A stretch of 57,596 nucleotides of DNA, taken from contig NZ_JAUAMB010000034.1 of NCBI RefSeq assembly GCF_031010175.1, forward strand, positions 1 through 57,596. Direction: 5' to 3'. This document shows positions 15,168 to 24,220 of the stretch, in pieces. A program made the position numbers and the translations under genes. Under the pieces are notes generated by a model. It was not told the DNA's origin. It searched no databases and worked only from the letters and a program-made list of their open reading frames with translations. This DNA comes from Halomonas sp. SpR1. GTDB taxonomy: Bacteria > Pseudomonadota > Gammaproteobacteria > Pseudomonadales > Halomonadaceae. How positions within the stretch are numbered: position 1 is the stretch's first letter; each line of letters opens with the position of its first letter.

Positions 15168-17843
15168 GTGACTTACTATCGCTATTGGGGCAAAGCGCAA
15201 GCCAAGGGAAAGAGCGTCGAGTGTCATCTATTGCCGTATCACAACCTTGATGTTGCAGCCGTGGGCTGGTTGCTGCTTTCATCTGATAGACCACTGACAC
15301 AACGCCTGGCAGCGCAACTAAGTCTTGAGCCTGAAGCGCTACGTCAGCTGTTAGTTTTTTGGTTGGGTTTGCACGATATTGGCAAATTTTCACGATCTTT
15401 TCAGGGGCTTTTTCAATCTACCTCAAACTTGGCATTAGTCCCTCCCGCTGCGCAATATGCCTATACCGAGCGCCATGACCGCTTAGGCGCAGTGGTTTGG
15501 GAGGCTAAATGGCTAGACTGGTTTGAAGATGGCACGTTGCAGTGGCCTGGTGATCCGAGACGCTCTACAGTCAAAGCGCTTCGCGCGGCCCTCCCCGTTA
15601 TCAGTGCTCCATTCTTTGGTCATCACGGCCAGCCAGTAAGCGCAGGCAATATCGATGTAGAGATGTTTTTCTGCTGCGACGAGCGCGCCGACGATATTGA
15701 AGCGACGCGCCAATTTATTGCCGATTGGGCCAGTGTCGTTCCACCAGGGTGGCCAATCGAGCAGCTGTCTTCTGAACAGTGGGTTTACGCCCTACAGACG
15801 CTAAGTTGGTCAATTGCAGGCTGGGCAACCTTAAGTGACTGGCTGGGCTCGAACCAGGATCACTTTCCTTATCTTCAAGAGCAGCTTCCTCTCGCCGATT
15901 ATTGGCAAATTGCATTAAAAAACGCTGAAAAAGCGCTGCAAGAAACAGGGTTTAACAACGTTTCCAAGCCGTTGCCATACGCTGGCATGGCCGACTGGTT
16001 TGGTAAGCAATCCATCACGCCAACGCCTTTGCAGAAGGCTGCCGAGACAGTAGAGATCTTAGACGGGCCGCAGCTGTTTATCTTGGAAGACGTCACCGGG
16101 TCTGGAAAAACCGAGGCCGCCTGTATTCTGACCCAGCGCCTATTAGCGGCAGGCCACGGCGATGGGCTCTATTTTGCCCTGCCCACTATGGCCACCTCTA
16201 ACGCCATGTACTCACGGCTGGGCAATTTGCATCGCCGATTTTATACCGCTGAATCTTCCCCTTCTTTTGTCCTTGCCCACGGTGCGCGGGATTTAAACGA
16301 CGATTTTATCGCCGCCGTTGCTGCACCTCAGCCTGCTGATTTGGATTACACCGCTAGCGAACTGTCGGCCACAAGCCGCTGTAACCAATGGCTCGCGGAT
16401 TCGCGTAAAAAAGCGCTTCTAGCAGAAGTGGGTGTAGGCACCATTGACCAGGCCTTGATGGCGATTTTGCCGTTTCGTCACCAGTCGATGCGCTTGTACG
16501 GGCTGGCGCGAAAGGTGTTGGTGATTGATGAGGTGCACGCCTACGACAATTACATGCAAACACTGCTCAGCCAACTGCTGGCCTACCATGCTCGCCAGGG
16601 CGGCAGCGCGATTCTGCTAACGGCCACGCTTCCCCGCGCCATGCGCAGTGCTTTAATGGCTGCTTGGCAAACGGGGCTTGGCCAGTCGACCACAAAACCA
16701 CAAAAAGATGACTTTCCGTTGCTGACCCATGTGAGCGAAGGGCCGCCGCTGGAGCTGCCGCTAGGCTCGCGCAAAGAGGTGTCTAGGAGTGTTGAAGTCG
16801 CTTGGCTTAACGAAGAAGAGCAAGCGATAGAGGCGGTGATGGAGGCAGTGGAGGCCGGCGAGTGTATCGCCTGGGTGCGCAATACCGTAGATGATGCCAT
16901 TCGTGCGTTTGAGGCTATTGCTGCTCGCCACCCTCAGCCCGAACGCTGCCTGCTATTTCACAGCCGCTTTGCCATGGTCGATAGGCAACGGATTGAGTCT
17001 CAGGTCATTGAGCGATTAGGGAAAGATTCGACGCCTGAAATACGCAAGGGGCAGGTGTTGATCAGCACTCAGGTTTTCCAAGAATCCTTGGACTGCGACG
17101 TGGATGTGATGATTAGCGATATCGCACCAATTGATCTGCTTATCCAGCGTGCAGGCCGCTTACAGCGCCACCAGCGTGGGGCACGCTGCCTGCCGCGTCT
17201 GCTGGTACTAGCGCCGCCCTGGACGGATGATCCCGATGAGCATTGGCTCAAGCGCACGCTGCCAGGCACCCAGGCGGTTTATCGGGATACGTCTCTATGC
17301 TGGCTAACCCAGCGGGTGCTGCGCCGCCTGGGTGAGATACGCATACCGGAGAGGGCAAGAGATCTTATTGAGGGGGTGTATGGACAAGTGTCTGAAGATA
17401 TTCCTGATGCCCTGCAGGCAGCACGCTACGAGCAAAAAGGAATGCAAAGAACGGCTGGCTCAATAGCGAACTTCAACGCACTCAACTTAGAAGAAGGTTA
17501 CACAAAAAGTGACCAGTGGCAGGAAGAGCAAGAGATAGGTACACGCCTGATGGATGAGCCCACGGTCAATGTCGTGCTGCTTTCACTCACTGACGATAAC
17601 GAGCTGGCGCTATGGGCGGGTGAGAGCCGCCATGCCGATATGCTTAGCCAGGTGAAACTACGCCAAAGTCAGGTCACCAAGTTGGCACCGCTGCCAAGCC
17701 GCTACGAAAGCCAGTGGATTGCCCTTCAAGAGCACTATAAAGCACTGAAATATTCCCAGCCCTGGTTGCCCAGCGATGACCCTGAGTGCGACTACGACAC
17801 CCAATGGGGGGTTAGGCTAGGTGGTAAGGAGAAAGCACCATGA
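15168..17843 (+). CDS. cas3: CRISPR-associated helicase-nuclease Cas3 (type I-E)
   Basis: Recruited by Cascade to unwind and degrade target DNA. The N-terminal HD nuclease domain has YHNLDVAAVGW (His), GLHDIGKFS (HD pair near residue 69) and FGHHGQP. The SF2 helicase follows with Walker A DVTGSGKTEAA (about 308-318), VIDEVHAYD (DExH-type box), LLTATLPR (motif III), STQVFQESLDCDVD and QRAGRLQRH (motif VI). The GTG at 15168 gives about 891 residues and has GGAGG upstream; an ATG at 15108 is in frame but with no RBS. It is the first cas gene, separated by 74 bp from cas8e, so it could have its own transcript. Confidence 0.93.
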   Translation: MTYYRYWGKAQAKGKSVECHLLPYHNLDVAAVGWLLLSSDRPLTQRLAAQLSLEPEALRQLLVFWLGLHDIGKFSRSFQGLFQSTSNLALVPPAAQYAYTERHDRLGAVVWEAKWLDWFEDGTLQWPGDPRRSTVKALRAALPVISAPFFGHHGQPVSAGNIDVEMFFCCDERADDIEATRQFIADWASVVPPGWPIEQLSSEQWVYALQTLSWSIAGWATLSDWLGSNQDHFPYLQEQLPLADYWQIALKNAEKALQETGFNNVSKPLPYAGMADWFGKQSITPTPLQKAAETVEILDGPQLFILEDVTGSGKTEAACILTQRLLAAGHGDGLYFALPTMATSNAMYSRLGNLHRRFYTAESSPSFVLAHGARDLNDDFIAAVAAPQPADLDYTASELSATSRCNQWLADSRKKALLAEVGVGTIDQALMAILPFRHQSMRLYGLARKVLVIDEVHAYDNYMQTLLSQLLAYHARQGGSAILLTATLPRAMRSALMAAWQTGLGQSTTKPQKDDFPLLTHVSEGPPLELPLGSRKEVSRSVEVAWLNEEEQAIEAVMEAVEAGECIAWVRNTVDDAIRAFEAIAARHPQPERCLLFHSRFAMVDRQRIESQVIERLGKDSTPEIRKGQVLISTQVFQESLDCDVDVMISDIAPIDLLIQRAGRLQRHQRGARCLPRLLVLAPPWTDDPDEHWLKRTLPGTQAVYRDTSLCWLTQRVLRRLGEIRIPERARDLIEGVYGQVSEDIPDALQAARYEQKGMQRTAGSIANFNALNLEEGYTKSDQWQEEQEIGTRLMDEPTVNVVLLSLTDDNELALWAGESRHADMLSQVKLRQSQVTKLAPLPSRYESQWIALQEHYKALKYSQPWLPSDDPECDYDTQWGVRLGGKEKAP

Positions 17844-17917
17844 TGCATTCCTGAAGTTCAGGATGTCTTGGAAGCTAATTAAACAAATTGCTCAAATGTT
17901 GAGCAGGAGGTGAATGC

Positions 17918-19618
17918 TTGAATTTACTTGAAGACTCCTGGCTACCGTTCCTGCTGAAAAACGGAGAGGTAAAGTACCGACCGCCCTCAGCAATGGCTGA
18001 TCCTGACGTAATCAATCTGGCCCTGCCGCGTGCGGACTTTCAAGGAGCTGCCTACCAGTTCCTGATCGGCCTACTACAAACAGCAATACCACCGAAAACT
18101 CACGACGACTGGCTTGATTTGTTAATGGAGCCCCCCAGTGTTGATGCGTTGGATAAAGCGTTTGCGCCTTTCAGTAGTGCTTTTGAGCTGGACGGCGATG
18201 GCCCTCGCTTTATGCAGGACATTGACCTGCTGGAGGATGTAAAAAACGCCACGGTCAGCGGTTTATTAATTGATGCCCCCGGCGCTAACGGCATCAAAAA
18301 TAATACCGACTTTTTCGTCAAGCGCGGCCGTGTTGAGGTGATGTGTGACGCCTGCGCGGCCATAGCGCTATACATCATGCAGATTAACGCACCTGCGGGC
18401 GGTGCCGGTATCCGCGTGGGCCTGCGCGGCGGTGGCCCTCTGACCACGCTGGTGATGCCGGAGTCATCAGATGCCAGCCTGTGGGAGCGCCTATGGCTAA
18501 ACGTCATTACGCAGAAAGAAACCATTCAGAAAGGGCAGCAATGGTCGACGCCGCATCCAGAAGAACCTTCGCTATTTTTCTGGATGGCCAATACTCGGGT
18601 AAGTGATAAAAAAGGCACCGAGGTGCTGCCTGAAGACACCCATCCACTACATGCTTACTGGTCAATGCCGCGCCGGTTCCGGCTGCTATTTGAAGAAGCC
18701 GATGAATGCCCGTGTGATATTTGTGGACGAAAAACGCAGCGGGTAGTGCGCGAATTACGCGCTAAAAAGCAGGGGGCAAACTACGATGGCCCATGGCTAC
18801 ACCCGCTGACACCCTACCGACGTGATCCCAAAAAGCCCAATGAATTGCCGCTTTCCAGTAAAGGTCAACCGGGTGGGCTTGGCTACCGGCACTGGTCAGG
18901 CTTTGTACTGAACGATGAAGACAACAGTGGCGCCATTGCGGCGGTAGTGCTGAAAAGTTACATCGAAAAACAAGTGGTGGTAAGGGATGCGCGCCGTTTC
19001 GATTCAGACATTCCAGAGCTGCTGAGAGAGGCGCGGCTATGGGTGTTTGGCTACGACATGGACAAGATGAAGCCCCGAGGTTGGTACAGCGTGGAAATGC
19101 CCCTGGTGGAAATTCCACCAGGCCAGCAGGAAAGACTTCGCGTATGGGTTCAACAACTGACCGACCTTTCGCGCAACATTGCGTGGATGGTACGCACTCA
19201 AGTGAAAAATGCTTGGTTCTCGCGGCCATCGGATGCCAAGGGTGATATGAGCGCCATTGATAACCAATTTTACGATGTAACCCAGCCTGAATTTTTTAAA
19301 GCGTTGTCAGCCCTTCAGCAGGTGCTGCAACAAGACTCGCCGCCTCCGCATATTCCTTCTGACATCTCTGAGCGTTGGTACTTCGCCCTTAAGCGTGAAG
19401 CCATGCGCGTATTCGAAGAACTGGCCCTAAGCGGTGCCCAGGAAAACATGGATCTTGAACGTGCCACTGCTGCTCATAGGCAGCTGCAAAGCTTTCTTGG
19501 TGGCAAGAGTAAGGGTAGCAAAGTGGTGAGCGATTTTATCCAACAGGGTGATTTTGACCCTTCCGCGCGGGCCAAGCGTAACGCGGCCTCTGCTGCATCC
19601 ACGACAGGAGACGCCTGA
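17918..19618 (+). CDS. cas8e: Cascade large subunit Cas8e (Cse1/CasA)
   Basis: The large subunit recognises the PAM and recruits Cas3. The 566-residue protein starts NLLEDSWLPFLLKNG, as in E. coli Cse1, and contains the LPRADFQGAAYQFLIGLLQ segment and a C-terminal four-helix region. Two CxxC pairs (Cys143/Cys146 and Cys266/Cys269, the latter within CPCDICG) fit the zinc site seen in some Cse1 structures. The start is an unusual TTG at 17918, supported by a perfect AGGAGG 7 bp upstream; no in-frame ATG fits. Its stop overlaps the cas11 start by one base (TGATG). Confidence 0.93.
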   Translation: MNLLEDSWLPFLLKNGEVKYRPPSAMADPDVINLALPRADFQGAAYQFLIGLLQTAIPPKTHDDWLDLLMEPPSVDALDKAFAPFSSAFELDGDGPRFMQDIDLLEDVKNATVSGLLIDAPGANGIKNNTDFFVKRGRVEVMCDACAAIALYIMQINAPAGGAGIRVGLRGGGPLTTLVMPESSDASLWERLWLNVITQKETIQKGQQWSTPHPEEPSLFFWMANTRVSDKKGTEVLPEDTHPLHAYWSMPRRFRLLFEEADECPCDICGRKTQRVVRELRAKKQGANYDGPWLHPLTPYRRDPKKPNELPLSSKGQPGGLGYRHWSGFVLNDEDNSGAIAAVVLKSYIEKQVVVRDARRFDSDIPELLREARLWVFGYDMDKMKPRGWYSVEMPLVEIPPGQQERLRVWVQQLTDLSRNIAWMVRTQVKNAWFSRPSDAKGDMSAIDNQFYDVTQPEFFKALSALQQVLQQDSPPPHIPSDISERWYFALKREAMRVFEELALSGAQENMDLERATAAHRQLQSFLGGKSKGSKVVSDFIQQGDFDPSARAKRNAASAASTTGDA

Positions 19619-20283
19619 TGAGTGATGTGTTAACGGCGGAAACAACCGAAAAAGAAGATATTTTGACCGAGGCGGAGAAAAAAGCGCTCGTCGCTTTGAA
19701 ACGGGATGAAGCCGCCGCCCTACGTTGTTGGTGGCAGCGGCTGACGTTACCGCCACAGGCTTTGAAAGCATTAACCCCTCAGCCACCACTGCCCCGTGGT
19801 GTACGAGCGGTACTGCGCCGCTGTGATAGCGCTGAAGCAGCAATGCTGACCCAAGGTTTTCGCGAGCTCTGGGCGATGCTGCCGGAAATGACGAAACAAA
19901 CGGATTATCGCGATGAAAAGCTGCAGGTGTGGTCATGCATCGCGCTAATAGCAGCGGAGTTGCGCGAAGAAAAGAAGGGCGCATCGTTAGCCTTACGCCT
20001 TGGCCAGCAAAAAGAGCAAACCGGTAAACCGCTGATGAGTGAACTGCGCTTTCAACAACTTCTTTCCTGCCGTACGCCCGAAGAGTTTATCCAGCGCTTA
20101 CGCCGCGCGTTGGCGCTTGCAGATAAGCGGGAGGTCAGTGTCGTACTGCTGGCGAGTGTTATCTCACTTTGGTGGCGCGAGCATCGTGGACGTTTATCTG
20201 CCAAGCCTACCCAACGGCTTGGTTTTGTCTTAGCGAACGACTATTTCGCGGCAACGTCTCGCTATAGCCATCGCAGCGACTGA
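19618..20283 (+). CDS. cas11: Cascade small subunit Cas11e (Cse2/CasB)
   Basis: Two copies of this helical protein line the belly of Cascade and hold the displaced strand. At 221 residues it is a little longer than E. coli Cse2 because of an acidic N-terminal leader. Family features include AALRCWWQRLTLPP near residue 35, the basic LPRGVRAVLRRCDS segment, and MSELRFQQLLSCRTPEEFIQRLRRAL near 140. Translation is coupled to cas8e by a 1-bp overlap. Confidence 0.9.
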   Translation: MSDVLTAETTEKEDILTEAEKKALVALKRDEAAALRCWWQRLTLPPQALKALTPQPPLPRGVRAVLRRCDSAEAAMLTQGFRELWAMLPEMTKQTDYRDEKLQVWSCIALIAAELREEKKGASLALRLGQQKEQTGKPLMSELRFQQLLSCRTPEEFIQRLRRALALADKREVSVVLLASVISLWWREHRGRLSAKPTQRLGFVLANDYFAATSRYSHRSD

Positions 20284-20343
20284 TTTTTACGACTGATTAC
20301 TACCCTTTTAAGTTTCATACTTACCTCACTAGCGGAGTTATCC

Positions 20344-21435
20344 ATGAGCCATTTTATTCAACTGCACCTGCTGACCTCTTATCCGCCCGCCAACCTGAAC
20401 CGCGATGATTTAGGCCGCCCCAAGACCGCCTTGATGGGTGGGGCTAAACGCTTACGAGTTTCGTCACAAAGCCTTAAGCGCACTTGGCGTACCTCTGCGC
20501 TCTTTGAAGAAGCACTGGCGGGGCATGTGGGCACCCGCACCAAGCGACTGGGCAAAGAGGCTTATGATCAGCTGTTAGAGAAAGGCGTTGATCAAAAAAT
20601 GGCAGGGGCTTACGCTGAAAAAATTGCCGGTGTGTTTGGCAAGCTGCGAAAAGTAGAAAAAGGCGAAGCTAAAGAGTTTGAGATAGAGCAGCTCGTCCAT
20701 GTGGGCCTGGAAGAACGCCAAGCCATCAGCGATTTAGTGGAGACACTGGCGGCAGAAAAGCGTGAGCCAAACGATGGTGAATTAAAGCTCTTGCGCCACA
20801 AACCTGCCGCCGCCGATGTGGCGTTGTTTGGTCGTATGTTAGCTGCCGTGCCAGAGTACAACGTCGATGCTGCCTGCCAGGTTGCCCATGCGATTACCGT
20901 GCACGCTGCCGAAGTGGAAGATGATTACTTTACTGCTGTCGATGACTTAAACAGCGGTGATGAAGACCGGGGGGCCGCGCATATTGGCGAATCTGGCTAT
21001 GGTGCCGGGCTGTTCTATATCTATATTTGCATTGACCGCCAGCAGCTTGTTGAGAACCTGCAGGGCAACAGTGAGCTAGCCGACCAGGCAATTGCTGCAT
21101 TGGTGGAAGCTGCGGCTAAAACGTCACCCAAAGGCAAGCAAAATAGCTTTGGCTCTCGTGCCCATGCGAGCTACGTGCTGGCTGAAAAAGGCAACCAGCA
21201 GCCGCGCTCACTCTCCACCGCTTATCTGCGTCCGATCTCGGGGCAAGATCAAGCACTCGATGCTATTAAGCGTATTGAAGAGCAAGCTAACGCGTTTGAT
21301 AGCGCCTATGACGCAGGCGCTGACAGTCGCTTCGTCACCAGCGCCGAGACCGGCTATGAAGAACCGCAGCTAAAAGGCAATGTTAAAAAAGGCAGCCTTA
21401 CAGAACTGATCGCTTTCTTAAAAGCCGACCAGTAA
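20344..21435 (+). CDS. cas7e: Cascade backbone subunit Cas7e (Cse4/CasC)
   Basis: Six copies form the helical backbone that binds the crRNA spacer. The 363-residue RAMP protein starts FIQLHLLTSYPPANLNRDDLGRPKTALMGGAKRLRVSSQSLKRTWR, the characteristic Cas7e beginning with the palm and basic residues that contact RNA. The thumb region and the AETGYEEPQLKG stretch follow towards the end. It lies 60 bp after cas11 and 9 bp before cas5e, and has an RBS-like GGAG before the ATG. Confidence 0.94.
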   Translation: MSHFIQLHLLTSYPPANLNRDDLGRPKTALMGGAKRLRVSSQSLKRTWRTSALFEEALAGHVGTRTKRLGKEAYDQLLEKGVDQKMAGAYAEKIAGVFGKLRKVEKGEAKEFEIEQLVHVGLEERQAISDLVETLAAEKREPNDGELKLLRHKPAAADVALFGRMLAAVPEYNVDAACQVAHAITVHAAEVEDDYFTAVDDLNSGDEDRGAAHIGESGYGAGLFYIYICIDRQQLVENLQGNSELADQAIAALVEAAAKTSPKGKQNSFGSRAHASYVLAEKGNQQPRSLSTAYLRPISGQDQALDAIKRIEEQANAFDSAYDAGADSRFVTSAETGYEEPQLKGNVKKGSLTELIAFLKADQ

Positions 21436-21444
21436 GGAGGCCGC

Positions 21445-22197
21445 ATGACCGACTATCTTATTTTTCGGCTCTATGCGCCGCTTGCCAGTTGGGGGGAAGC
21501 CGCCGTTGGTGAAACGCGCCCTACCGCTACTTACCCCGGCAAAGGGGCTGTTTTGGGGTTGCTTGGGGCCGCACTAGGTATTCGTCGCGACGACGATGAA
21601 GGCCAAGCGCAACTGCGTGAAAGCATTGCCATGGGCGTCAAACAGCACACCCCCGGTATGCTGATGCGCGACTACCACACGGTGCAGATGCCAGCCGCTC
21701 AGTCAAAAGTGAGCTATCACACGCGCAAAGAAGAGTTAAGCGCGCCGCGTGATGCGCTGAAAACGATCCTTTCCAGCCGAGACTATCGCTGTGATGGCCT
21801 ATGGACAGTAGCCGTATGGCTAACGCCTGCGGCAACCCTGACACTTCCCGAGCTTGAGCAAGCGCTGAAAACGCCCTATTACCCGCTATATTTAGGGCGA
21901 AAATCCTGCCCGCCCGCTGCGCCACTGGCGCCTCAATTGCGGCAGTGCCACACGCTTAAAGAGGCGCTTGATGTGGCGTTCCCTAAGCTGGCGGTTAACT
22001 GCCAAGAAGACAGAAAGGCCCTGCGTTTTCCCGATGAAGCGCTATACGCCTGGGAAGGGGAAGCCAGTAGGTTAGATGGCAATGGCCAAGAGGCAGAGTA
22101 CAACGATGTATGGGATTTTCCGCTCAATCGCCGCCGCTGGCAGTTTGGCCCTCGGTTAGAGTTTCGCCGGGCCATAGCAGCAGAGGAGGCGTGCTAA
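21445..22197 (+). CDS. cas5e: Cascade subunit Cas5e (CasD)
   Basis: Caps the 5' handle of the crRNA in Cascade. The 250-residue RAMP protein has the family start YLIFRLYAPLASWGEAAVGETRPTATYPGKGAVLGLLGAALG, then the RDYHTVQMP thumb segment, LKTILSSRDYRCDGLW and a C-terminal EFRRA tail. A strong AAGGAGG precedes the ATG. Its last base is the first base of the cas6e start codon. Confidence 0.93.
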   Translation: MTDYLIFRLYAPLASWGEAAVGETRPTATYPGKGAVLGLLGAALGIRRDDDEGQAQLRESIAMGVKQHTPGMLMRDYHTVQMPAAQSKVSYHTRKEELSAPRDALKTILSSRDYRCDGLWTVAVWLTPAATLTLPELEQALKTPYYPLYLGRKSCPPAAPLAPQLRQCHTLKEALDVAFPKLAVNCQEDRKALRFPDEALYAWEGEASRLDGNGQEAEYNDVWDFPLNRRRWQFGPRLEFRRAIAAEEAC

Positions 22198-22886
22198 TGT
22201 ATCTCTCACGCGTACGTATTGACCTGAACGGGCTTTCTCGAGAAAAACTGTTTGATGTGATGAACGCCGAAGCTTATACGGCCCATCAGCTTTTATGGCA
22301 GCTATTTCCCGACTACGAAGGGCCTAGGCCATTTATTTTCCGGCAAGAGCTGGAAGAAACCGAAGAAGTTAAAGGCCCCAAAGGGCTACCGCTATTTTAC
22401 GTTCTTTCAGATCGCAAACCCTTGTCAGTGCCAGGCTTGCTGTCCGCAGAGAGCAAACCCTACGCACCAGAGCTCAAAGTGGGCGAGACACTGGCATTCC
22501 GCCTACGCGCTAACCCCACGATGGCGGTTCCCGTGCCAGGGCAACGCGGGCAGCGCGCCGATGTGTTAATGGCAGCCAAAAAACCATTCCCGCCAGGGCA
22601 GCGCACTAGCCAAGCCTGTGTTGATGCGATGAATGAAAAGGCCCGTGAGTGGCTCGAAAGTCGTTCTGAAGCATGGGGCTTTAGCTTGCCGGTTACGCCA
22701 GAGCTGGGTGCCTACCGCCAGCATGTGTTGAATAAAGGGAGCGGCAAGCCGGTTCAGTTCTCAACAGTGGATTACGAGGGCCTGCTGGAAGTCACAAACC
22801 CAGGGAAGCTGATCGAAAGCATGGCCCATGGTATTGGGCGGGCCAAGGCTTTCGGCGGTGGTTTGCTACTACTGCGCCGGCCTTAG
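22197..22886 (+). CDS. cas6e: crRNA-processing endoribonuclease Cas6e (CasE)
   Basis: Cleaves the pre-crRNA in each repeat and stays bound to the 3' hairpin. The 229-residue double-ferredoxin protein begins MYLSRVRIDLNG; the catalytic His is probably in EAYTAHQLLWQLF near residue 26. The Gly-rich loop GIGRAKAFGGGLLLLRR ends the chain. The ATG at 22197 overlaps the cas5e stop by one base; an in-frame ATG at 22110 would run 87 bp back into cas5e and was rejected. The repeat hairpin (CCCCGC/GCGGGG) is the expected substrate. Confidence 0.93.
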   Translation: MYLSRVRIDLNGLSREKLFDVMNAEAYTAHQLLWQLFPDYEGPRPFIFRQELEETEEVKGPKGLPLFYVLSDRKPLSVPGLLSAESKPYAPELKVGETLAFRLRANPTMAVPVPGQRGQRADVLMAAKKPFPPGQRTSQACVDAMNEKAREWLESRSEAWGFSLPVTPELGAYRQHVLNKGSGKPVQFSTVDYEGLLEVTNPGKLIESMAHGIGRAKAFGGGLLLLRRP

Positions 22887-22895
22887 GAGATCAAC

Positions 22896-23816
22896 ATGGG
22901 CTTTATTCCACTAAAGCCCATCCCCGAAAAAGACCGGATGTCGATGATCTTTATCGGGATGGGGCAGATAGATGTGCGCGACGGTGCTTTCGTTGTCATT
23001 GATGAAGTGAATGGCGAGCGCATGCATATCCCGGTGGGCTCGGTGGCTTGTCTGCTGCTTGAACCAGGTACACGGGTTTCACATGCTGCTATTAAGCTCG
23101 CCGCTACGGTAGGTACGCTACTGATTTGGGTAGGGGATGCTGGCGTACGGCTCTATAGCGCTGGCCAACCGGGTGGCGCGAGGTCAGATAAATTACTCTA
23201 TCAAGCGCAGCTGGCGCTGGATGAAAAATTGCGCCTAAAAGTGGTACGCAAAATGTTTGAGCTGCGTTTTGGCGAGGAGCCGCCCTCGCGCCGAAGCATT
23301 GAGCAACTGCGTGGTATGGAAGGCGCGAGAGTGCGGAAAACCTACCAACTGTTAGCCAAACAGTATGGCGTTAAATGGAACGGGCGACGTTATGATCCCA
23401 AACAGTGGGAGGCGTCTGATGTTGCAAATCAGTGCTTGTCTGCCGCCACTGCTTGTCTTTATGGCATCACCGAAGCAGCTATTTTAGCAGCAGGTTATGC
23501 CCCCGCGATTGGTTATCTGCATACCGGCAAGCCGCTAAGTTTTGTTTACGATATTGCCGATATCGTGAAGTTTGAAACCGTAGTGCCTGCGGCTTTTCGA
23601 GTGGCGGCGCGCAACCCACCCATGCCGGAACGCGAAGTTCGTATTGCCTGCCGTGATGCATTCAAGCAATCCCGCATACTTCAGCGCTTAATCCCCATGA
23701 TTGAAGATGTGCTGGCCGCTGGCGATATACAGCCCCCACCGCCAGCACCCGATGCGGTGCCACCTGCTATTCCAGAACCCCCTTCGGTTGGCGATGCCGG
23801 GCATAGGAGCGGATAA
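22896..23816 (+). CDS. cas1e: CRISPR integrase Cas1e
   Basis: Forms the Cas1-Cas2 complex that inserts new spacers at the leader end. The metal-binding residues are present: Glu142 (RGMEGARVR), His209 (GYLHTG), Asp219 and Asp222 (SFVYDIADIVK). The 306-residue protein carries a Pro-rich C-terminal tail, common in I-E Cas1. It starts 9 bp after cas6e, with AGGAG before the ATG, and its stop is immediately followed by the cas2e ATG. Intact catalytic residues suggest adaptation is possible. Confidence 0.95.
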   Translation: MGFIPLKPIPEKDRMSMIFIGMGQIDVRDGAFVVIDEVNGERMHIPVGSVACLLLEPGTRVSHAAIKLAATVGTLLIWVGDAGVRLYSAGQPGGARSDKLLYQAQLALDEKLRLKVVRKMFELRFGEEPPSRRSIEQLRGMEGARVRKTYQLLAKQYGVKWNGRRYDPKQWEASDVANQCLSAATACLYGITEAAILAAGYAPAIGYLHTGKPLSFVYDIADIVKFETVVPAAFRVAARNPPMPEREVRIACRDAFKQSRILQRLIPMIEDVLAAGDIQPPPPAPDAVPPAIPEPPSVGDAGHRSG

Positions 23817-24110
23817 ATGGCGATGCTCGTAGTGATTACAGAAGCTGTACCTCCTCGCCTACGTGGCAGGTTAGCGGTGTGGCTATTAGAGATTAGAGCC
23901 GGTGTTTACGTTGGCGATGTAAGTAGGCGCATTCGCGAAATGATCTGGGAGCAGGTCGAAGCCCTAGCAGAAGATGGCAACGTGGCAATGGCCTGGGCCA
24001 GCAATCATGAATCCGGCTTTGAATTCCAAACCTATGGCGAAAATCGCCGGGAACCGGTCGATCATGACGGGTTACGTTTGGTGCGCTTTTTGCCGCCACA
24101 AGTTAACTAA
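23817..24110 (+). CDS. cas2e: CRISPR-associated protein Cas2e
   Basis: Structural partner of Cas1 in spacer integration. The 97-residue ferredoxin-like protein has the I-E pattern MLVVITEAVPPRLRGRLAVWLLEIRAGVYVGDVSRRIREMIWEQV and NHESGFEFQTYG. The ATG directly follows the cas1e stop, and GGAG lies just upstream inside cas1e. The leader begins at its stop codon. Confidence 0.95.
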   Translation: MAMLVVITEAVPPRLRGRLAVWLLEIRAGVYVGDVSRRIREMIWEQVEALAEDGNVAMAWASNHESGFEFQTYGENRREPVDHDGLRLVRFLPPQVN

Positions 24111-24220
24111 CTGATTTAACTGGATCTTTAATAATTTAATGTGGTTAAAAAGTAAGCAAAATAGCTGGTAGAATTTTTATCTGCTATTTTCTTCTTGTAG
24201 ATCAATTATCTACAACAAGT
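24111..24220 (+). promoter_or_regulatory. CRISPR leader with probable promoter
   Basis: The 110-bp AT-rich stretch between cas2e and the first repeat fits a leader. A plausible sigma-70 promoter is TTAAAA (24145-24150), an 18-bp spacer and TAGAAT (24169-24174), pointing into the array. A hairpin GTAGAT/ATCTAC (about 24198-24214) sits just before repeat 1. I could not find a convincing IHF consensus. Confidence 0.75.
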
